Below, one piece after another: positions 21,941 to 24,527 of a stretch of DNA of 24,527 nucleotides. Every line of letters begins with the position of its first letter. Positions within the stretch are counted from its first letter, which is position 1. Source of the stretch: a virus. Position numbers and translations under genes: made by a program. The stretch spans positions 18,982 through 43,508 of the IMG/VR virus record IMGVR_UViG_3300029319_000114, one strand, 5' to 3'. Under the pieces are notes generated by a model. The model was given only the letters and a program-made list of their open reading frames with translations, did no database searches and was not told the origin of the DNA.

Positions 21941-23243
21941 CTCTTTGTGCTTCATATACGTGTTTTAGTACCGGAAACCTTAATGACCATTCGCCATCTT
22001 TGTTTTGTGATTCTTCGAAGTATTGTACTGTAACAATCTTTCCAAGAATTTTGCTATGGTCTTTGTGGTATTCCTTTCTCTGTTCTAGTGTAAAACCTGA
22101 ACCTACACCAACCTTATTACCTTTGTGTTCTATTACGATATTACTTAAACAAGGTATTGTTTTTTCTACACCGTCCTCTACAATCCTCATGTCTCCATTA
22201 ACAGCGTCGATAACTTTATATTCAGCATCGTGCATTTGTTTTACCTTGAGAATATCCTTAGAACGTTTACCTTTATATCCAACGTTATTACGAATCATAA
22301 TACCTTCATGACCGGCAGCTATAGCCTCATCGTTTAGGTGATTGAAATATTTTACATTAGGTATAAAATCCTGGTCAAGTACTTCTATAATGTTTTCATT
22401 ACAACCAGCTATATGTAGGTCATGTATAGAATTTTCGTATCTAGTATATAGTGGAGCCTCACCTTGTTTTTCATCGAATTCCTTGAGTGTAAGCATATCA
22501 AATACAAACATCTTAGGGTTAACAATGGTGTGTTTTTTACGTCTTATTTGTTTCATAATATCTTGGAAGTTTTCATTTCCATTATCATCAACAATACATA
22601 CCTCACCGTCAAGAACAAAGTCGCCTTCTATTTTATTAACCTCGTTAATTAAATTACCTAGCGTTTCAAATTCTTTACCTTGTCTAGAATAAGCCTTTGT
22701 TGTATCACCTTCTTTGCGTATAATACATCTTACTCCGTCTAGTTTTCTAGAACCAAACCATTCTTCGTTTTCAAAATCCGGCATATCTTTAATAGCCTCA
22801 GCCAATGCAACCTTGAACTGTGGTATTAGTCCAGGTATTGCTTTGTTTATTAAACTAGCACCAGCACGTGTTTTAAGGTCCTTGTCAATTATATTATATA
22901 TGATATCCTCATATTTTTTATTTGCCAATACAAAACCATTTACTGCAGATATTGCAGCGTGGCCTGTTAATACTCTATTAGATAAATCATCGAGTAAATC
23001 AAACAGCAAGTAAAGGTCATCGCTATCACAAAGGTCATGACGCTTTTTACAGTTGTCTGATGTTACACCAAACTGCATATAAGGACTATATACATATTGT
23101 AACACCTGGCAAAGCCATTTGTTTTGAGAATATGATTTAATAATTTCTATCTTTTCATTCGAGCTTGATGTAGCCTGTAATTCCTGTGAAAAGTTTTTAA
23201 CCGCCTGAAGGGTTTTTTGAGTGTCTAGTTTGTTCCAGTTCAT
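21933..23243 (-). CDS. ATP-dependent DNA ligase, 436 aa
   Basis: Nucleotidyltransferase motifs are in order: I K167-L-D-G-V-R (SRKLDGVRCI; K167 is the AMP-accepting lysine), Ia/II AYSRQGKEF and LDGEVCI (212-218), III FVFDMLT (246-252), IV EGIMIRN (313-319), and V ILKVKQ (331-336). A C-terminal OB domain follows (KVGVGSGFTLEQRKEYHKD; KIVTVQYFEESQ; LRFPVLKHVYEAQRD). The N-terminal 160 residues are the helical DNA-binding-type domain found in T4 gp30-like ligases; T4 gp30 is 487 aa. It seals nicks during replication and repair. The promoter-like motif lies 20 bases upstream. No clear ribosome site is seen. Confidence 0.93.
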   Translation of the reverse strand: MNWNKLDTQKTLQAVKNFSQELQATSSSNEKIEIIKSYSQNKWLCQVLQYVYSPYMQFGVTSDNCKKRHDLCDSDDLYLLFDLLDDLSNRVLTGHAAISAVNGFVLANKKYEDIIYNIIDKDLKTRAGASLINKAIPGLIPQFKVALAEAIKDMPDFENEEWFGSRKLDGVRCIIRKEGDTTKAYSRQGKEFETLGNLINEVNKIEGDFVLDGEVCIVDDNGNENFQDIMKQIRRKKHTIVNPKMFVFDMLTLKEFDEKQGEAPLYTRYENSIHDLHIAGCNENIIEVLDQDFIPNVKYFNHLNDEAIAAGHEGIMIRNNVGYKGKRSKDILKVKQMHDAEYKVIDAVNGDMRIVEDGVEKTIPCLSNIVIEHKGNKVGVGSGFTLEQRKEYHKDHSKILGKIVTVQYFEESQNKDGEWSLRFPVLKHVYEAQRDC

Positions 23244-23245
23244 TT

Positions 23246-23333
23246 GTTAATTATTATTTATACTATAAATATAATAAAAAATTACGACATATGAAAGGAT
23301 TATAGCAACTATTTTTGTAAAGTTATTAACAAT
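23246..23333 (-). repeat. Intergenic repeat, copy 2 (before ligase gene)
   Basis: Copy of the element at 21856-21940; it begins just upstream of the ligase ATG and ends at the stop codon of the 24-aa micro-ORF. Contains TATTTATACTATAAATATA, the TACGACATATGAAAGGATT block and AAAGTTATTAACAAT. Confidence 0.7.
23264..23273 (-). promoter_or_regulatory. Candidate promoter of the DNA ligase gene
   Basis: Minus-strand TATATTTATA followed by GTATAAATAATAA, 20 bases before the ligase ATG at 23243, inside intergenic repeat copy 2. Identical over this stretch to the element at 21870. Confidence 0.5.
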
Positions 23334-23407
23334 TATATTGCAATAAGAAATACAGTCACCATAATTGCTATGTATATAAACGGTGTTAAATCAATTTTAT
23401 TTTCCAT
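23333..23407 (-). CDS. Putative membrane microprotein, 24 aa
   Basis: A 25-codon frame reads MENKIDLTPFIYIAIMVTVF then LIAI and TAA. It has a short charged head and one hydrophobic helix of about 15 residues, the expected form of a phage membrane microprotein. Support comes from position: it ends exactly at intergenic repeat copy 2, just as the ligase gene ends at copy 1. A promoter-like AATATTTATA lies 4 bases before the ATG, so the message would be almost leaderless if that element is real. There is no Shine-Dalgarno site. It is too short for certainty. Confidence 0.4.
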   Translation of the reverse strand: MENKIDLTPFIYIAIMVTVFLIAI

Positions 23408-23410
23408 ATC

Positions 23411-23420
23411 TATAAATATT
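23411..23420 (-). promoter_or_regulatory. Promoter-like element AATATTTATA before the 24-aa ORF
   Basis: Minus-strand AATATTTATA, one base from the window's main motif, in the gap between the repeat-protein gene and the micro-ORF. Distance to the ATG at 23407 is only 3 bases, so either the message is leaderless or the element serves the ligase unit. Confidence 0.3.
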
Positions 23421-23462
23421 TTACTATAAACCTACGTGTGTTAACAGAATGTAAACAAATTG

Positions 23463-23807
23463 TTATCTTACCTGCCATTTATATTTTGTAATATACCAAA
23501 CTTCATCTGCTCTATATCTAGATGTAACGAAATATATTCTACGGTCGGCCTCCCATTTATTGGAAGACCAATATACAATGTTGTTTTCAGCCTCCGATTT
23601 TCGATCTGTATAATATACAATCTTGTCAGCCTGCCATTTGTTCTTTGTTTCAAAAACCTTTACAACATCCTTTTCCCATTTGTATTCGGTAGCATATAAT
23701 ACCTGAGCATTGCAAGATTCCATAAAAAATATTCCAAGAAACAATAACACTGTAAGTATCAGTATAAGTCTATTTGCAAAGCATACGCCTTTTTCTTCTT
23801 CTGTCAT
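23463..23807 (-). CDS. Exported DUF6150-like repeat protein, 114 aa
   Basis: Residues 14-30 are a hydrophobic export signal (LILILTVLLFLGIFF), ending in MESCNAQ, where the Cys could mark a lipoprotein or the AQ a signal-peptidase I site. The mature part is built of about six short units of 12-15 residues with the pattern (Y/N)KW.AD..(V/I)Y(Y/F).T: YKWEKDVVKVFET, NKWQADKIVYYTD, KSEAENNIVYWSS, NKWEADRRIYFVT, YRADEVWYIT, YKWQVR. This is the pattern of DUF6150-type proteins, common in Bacteroidota (from memory). Each unit would be one beta strand plus turn. The role is unknown; a cell-envelope effect is inferred from export. Confidence 0.76.
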   Translation of the reverse strand: MTEEEKGVCFANRLILILTVLLFLGIFFMESCNAQVLYATEYKWEKDVVKVFETKNKWQADKIVYYTDRKSEAENNIVYWSSNKWEADRRIYFVTSRYRADEVWYITKYKWQVR

Positions 23808-23808
23808 T

Positions 23809-23997
23809 TTATTCTATTTCTTCTACGTTTTTTTCATATTCACTATATCCAAAAATCAAATCGATTGTGGCAATACCTAAACCTATTTCAATTTCTGTCC
23901 ATTTGCATTCTTCGTTGGCACCTATATATTGCCAACCAAGCATAAATCTATCGTGTGGCCAATGCAGCCTAAGTCTTACAAACCAGTCTTGAATCAT
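23809..23997 (-). CDS. Hypothetical protein, 62 aa
   Basis: Begins MIQDWFVRLRLHWPHDRFML and continues with an aromatic, hydrophobic second half (IGLGIATIDLIFGYSEYEKN). The HWPHDRFMLGW block with an acidic ECKWTEIEIGL strand recurs in my memory in tiny phage proteins that associate with membranes, but I cannot name it. Start overlaps the previous stop as ATGA and the end is one base from the repeat-protein ATG, so translation is coupled along this string. Confidence 0.7.
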   Translation of the reverse strand: MIQDWFVRLRLHWPHDRFMLGWQYIGANEECKWTEIEIGLGIATIDLIFGYSEYEKNVEEIE

Positions 23998-24185
23998 TGC
24001 TCTAGTTCTAAATAGTTTAACAAAAATTCTAACTTGGCATCTATGATATTCATTTTTTCTATAATAATATCCATCTTGTCACGCGCGCTCTCTTGATTCC
24101 CTCGCCCGTTCGGGGCGCGGTACCCATATGTTTTTAGTTGGCGCAGTTGGTTAAGGGTTCGTTGCTTTTTTCTTTTTCCGTCCAT
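23994..24185 (-). CDS. Hypothetical protein with a GC-rich core, 63 aa
   Basis: The ATG at 24185 (MDGKRKKQRTLNQLRQLKTY) is chosen over upstream starts because AAGGAG lies 7-8 bases before it; the longer frame would begin inside the upstream gene. The N-terminus is basic, the middle (YRAPNGRGNQESARD) is encoded by an unusually GC-rich stretch, and the C-terminus is a leucine/isoleucine helix (IIEKMNIIDAKLEFLLNYLE) that may form a coiled coil. It overlaps the start of the 24151 gene's end region by 35 bases. Function unknown. Confidence 0.62.
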   Translation of the reverse strand: MDGKRKKQRTLNQLRQLKTYGYRAPNGRGNQESARDKMDIIIEKMNIIDAKLEFLLNYLELEQ

Positions 24186-24348
24186 TGTTTTTCTCCTTGT
24201 AAATTTCGTACGCATGTTCGAACTTGTCGGCCATAGTACCATACTTTTTATTTTCTAGTGTTTTGCTAATTTTCATAACACCGTCGTATACATGTTTACC
24301 TTCATTGTATAAATCCATCAATATGTCTTCTGTTCTATCAAATCCCAT
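24151..24348 (-). CDS. Hypothetical helical protein, 65 aa
   Basis: I start at the ATG at 24348 (MGFDRTEDILMDLYNEGKHV) because it overlaps the preceding stop as TAATG; an upstream TTG in the same frame is less likely. The protein is helical and charged (VMKISKTLENKKYGTMADKF; YEIYKEKNNGRKKKKATNP). It ends in a basic tail. It overlaps the start of the next gene. Family not recognised. Confidence 0.62.
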   Translation of the reverse strand: MGFDRTEDILMDLYNEGKHVYDGVMKISKTLENKKYGTMADKFEHAYEIYKEKNNGRKKKKATNP

Positions 24349-24527
24349 TACATTTTCCAATTTCTAAACGCATAAGCTATTTCGTCGTCCACCTTATCAT
24401 CCTCAGTATAAGTAATCTTATCAGGTATAGGTAACAAGGTATTGATAATAGTACGCAGATTAAATACGTGAGTAGAACTAATGGTATGACTAGCATAAAG
24501 AGATTCTATCCAATCGATACACCAGTC
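24348..24527 (-). CDS. Hypothetical protein, C-terminal part (runs off right edge)
   Basis: An open frame with no stop runs from the window edge to TAA at 24350-24348, giving the last 59 residues. They begin DWCIDWIESLYASHTISSTH and end DDEIAYAFRNWKM. Its stop is shared with the next start (TAATG). The upstream part is outside the window. The sequence is acidic with a Trp-rich beginning; no family recognised. Confidence 0.6.
   Translation of the reverse strand, partial: DWCIDWIESLYASHTISSTHVFNLRTIINTLLPIPDKITYTEDDKVDDEIAYAFRNWKM

Noticed and set aside
24100-24170. tRNA-like D-arm (GGCGCAGTTGGTTAAGG) on the plus strand
   Set aside because: No acceptor, anticodon or T-arm can be formed around it, and the minus strand codes for two overlapping small proteins.
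1-24527. CRISPR arrays, insertion sequences, lysogeny genes
   Set aside because: No regularly spaced direct repeats, no transposase or integrase and no repressor-like gene were seen on either strand.

Overview
The window is part of the genome of a tailed, contractile (T4-like, myovirus-type) bacteriophage with AT-rich DNA. Every gene I can support lies on the minus strand, so transcription runs from high to low coordinates. The T4-type assignment rests on a gp6/J-like baseplate wedge protein, a gp25-like wedge protein, a gp5-like OB-fold hub protein, a gp55-like late sigma factor, and a phage-type ATP-dependent DNA ligase. Host evidence conflicts. The exported proteins have signal peptides ending in SQAQ or ESCNAQ, and one has a DUF6150-like repeat, which points to a (probably marine) Bacteroidota host. 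A permuted two-piece tmRNA gene is best known from Alphaproteobacteria and some cyanobacteria and betaproteobacteria, and many genes carry clear Shine-Dalgarno sites, which are weak in Bacteroidota. I leave the host open.

Layout, following transcription from right to left. Positions 24527-21933 hold small hypothetical genes, an exported repeat protein, a 24-codon membrane micro-ORF and DNA ligase. Positions 21846-18907 hold small accessory genes: a membrane protein, a 5'(3')-deoxyribonucleotidase, tRNA-Arg(UCU), an SH3-like protein, a GIY-YIG protein and several short ORFs. They also hold a very AT-rich palindromic gap at 19407-19617. Positions 18908-18598 are an RNA locus. Positions 18564-12875 hold membrane and hypothetical proteins, a zinc-ribbon protein, a membrane-anchored lytic transglycosylase, an HD-domain hydrolase, the late sigma factor, a small outer-membrane-type protein and a possible holin, closed by a rho-independent terminator. 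Positions 12784-1 are the baseplate/tail structural operon, in which most genes touch or overlap; it runs off the left edge.

The most interesting element is the RNA locus. The 3' (acceptor) half of a tmRNA lies upstream of its 5' (coding) half, and a complete tRNA-Ala(UGC) gene fills the space between them with only 4 and 13 bases of spacer (18832-18835 and 18746-18757, the latter 12 nt). The two halves restore a 7-bp acceptor stem with a G3:U70 pair and a two-part P2 helix (6 + 7 bp). The coding half encodes a tag read as GEQVEMAMAA followed by a stop. The phage therefore appears to carry its own two-piece trans-translation RNA, with a tRNA as the intervening segment.

A recurrent minus-strand motif, TATATTTATA or close variants, lies 19-32 bases upstream of several genes and just upstream of the tmRNA locus; it is a good candidate for the phage promoter. 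A longer intergenic repeat containing it follows the stop codons of the ligase gene and of the 24-codon ORF, with a third diverged copy after the 78-residue ORF. No integrase, transposase, CRISPR array or other lysogeny gene was seen.
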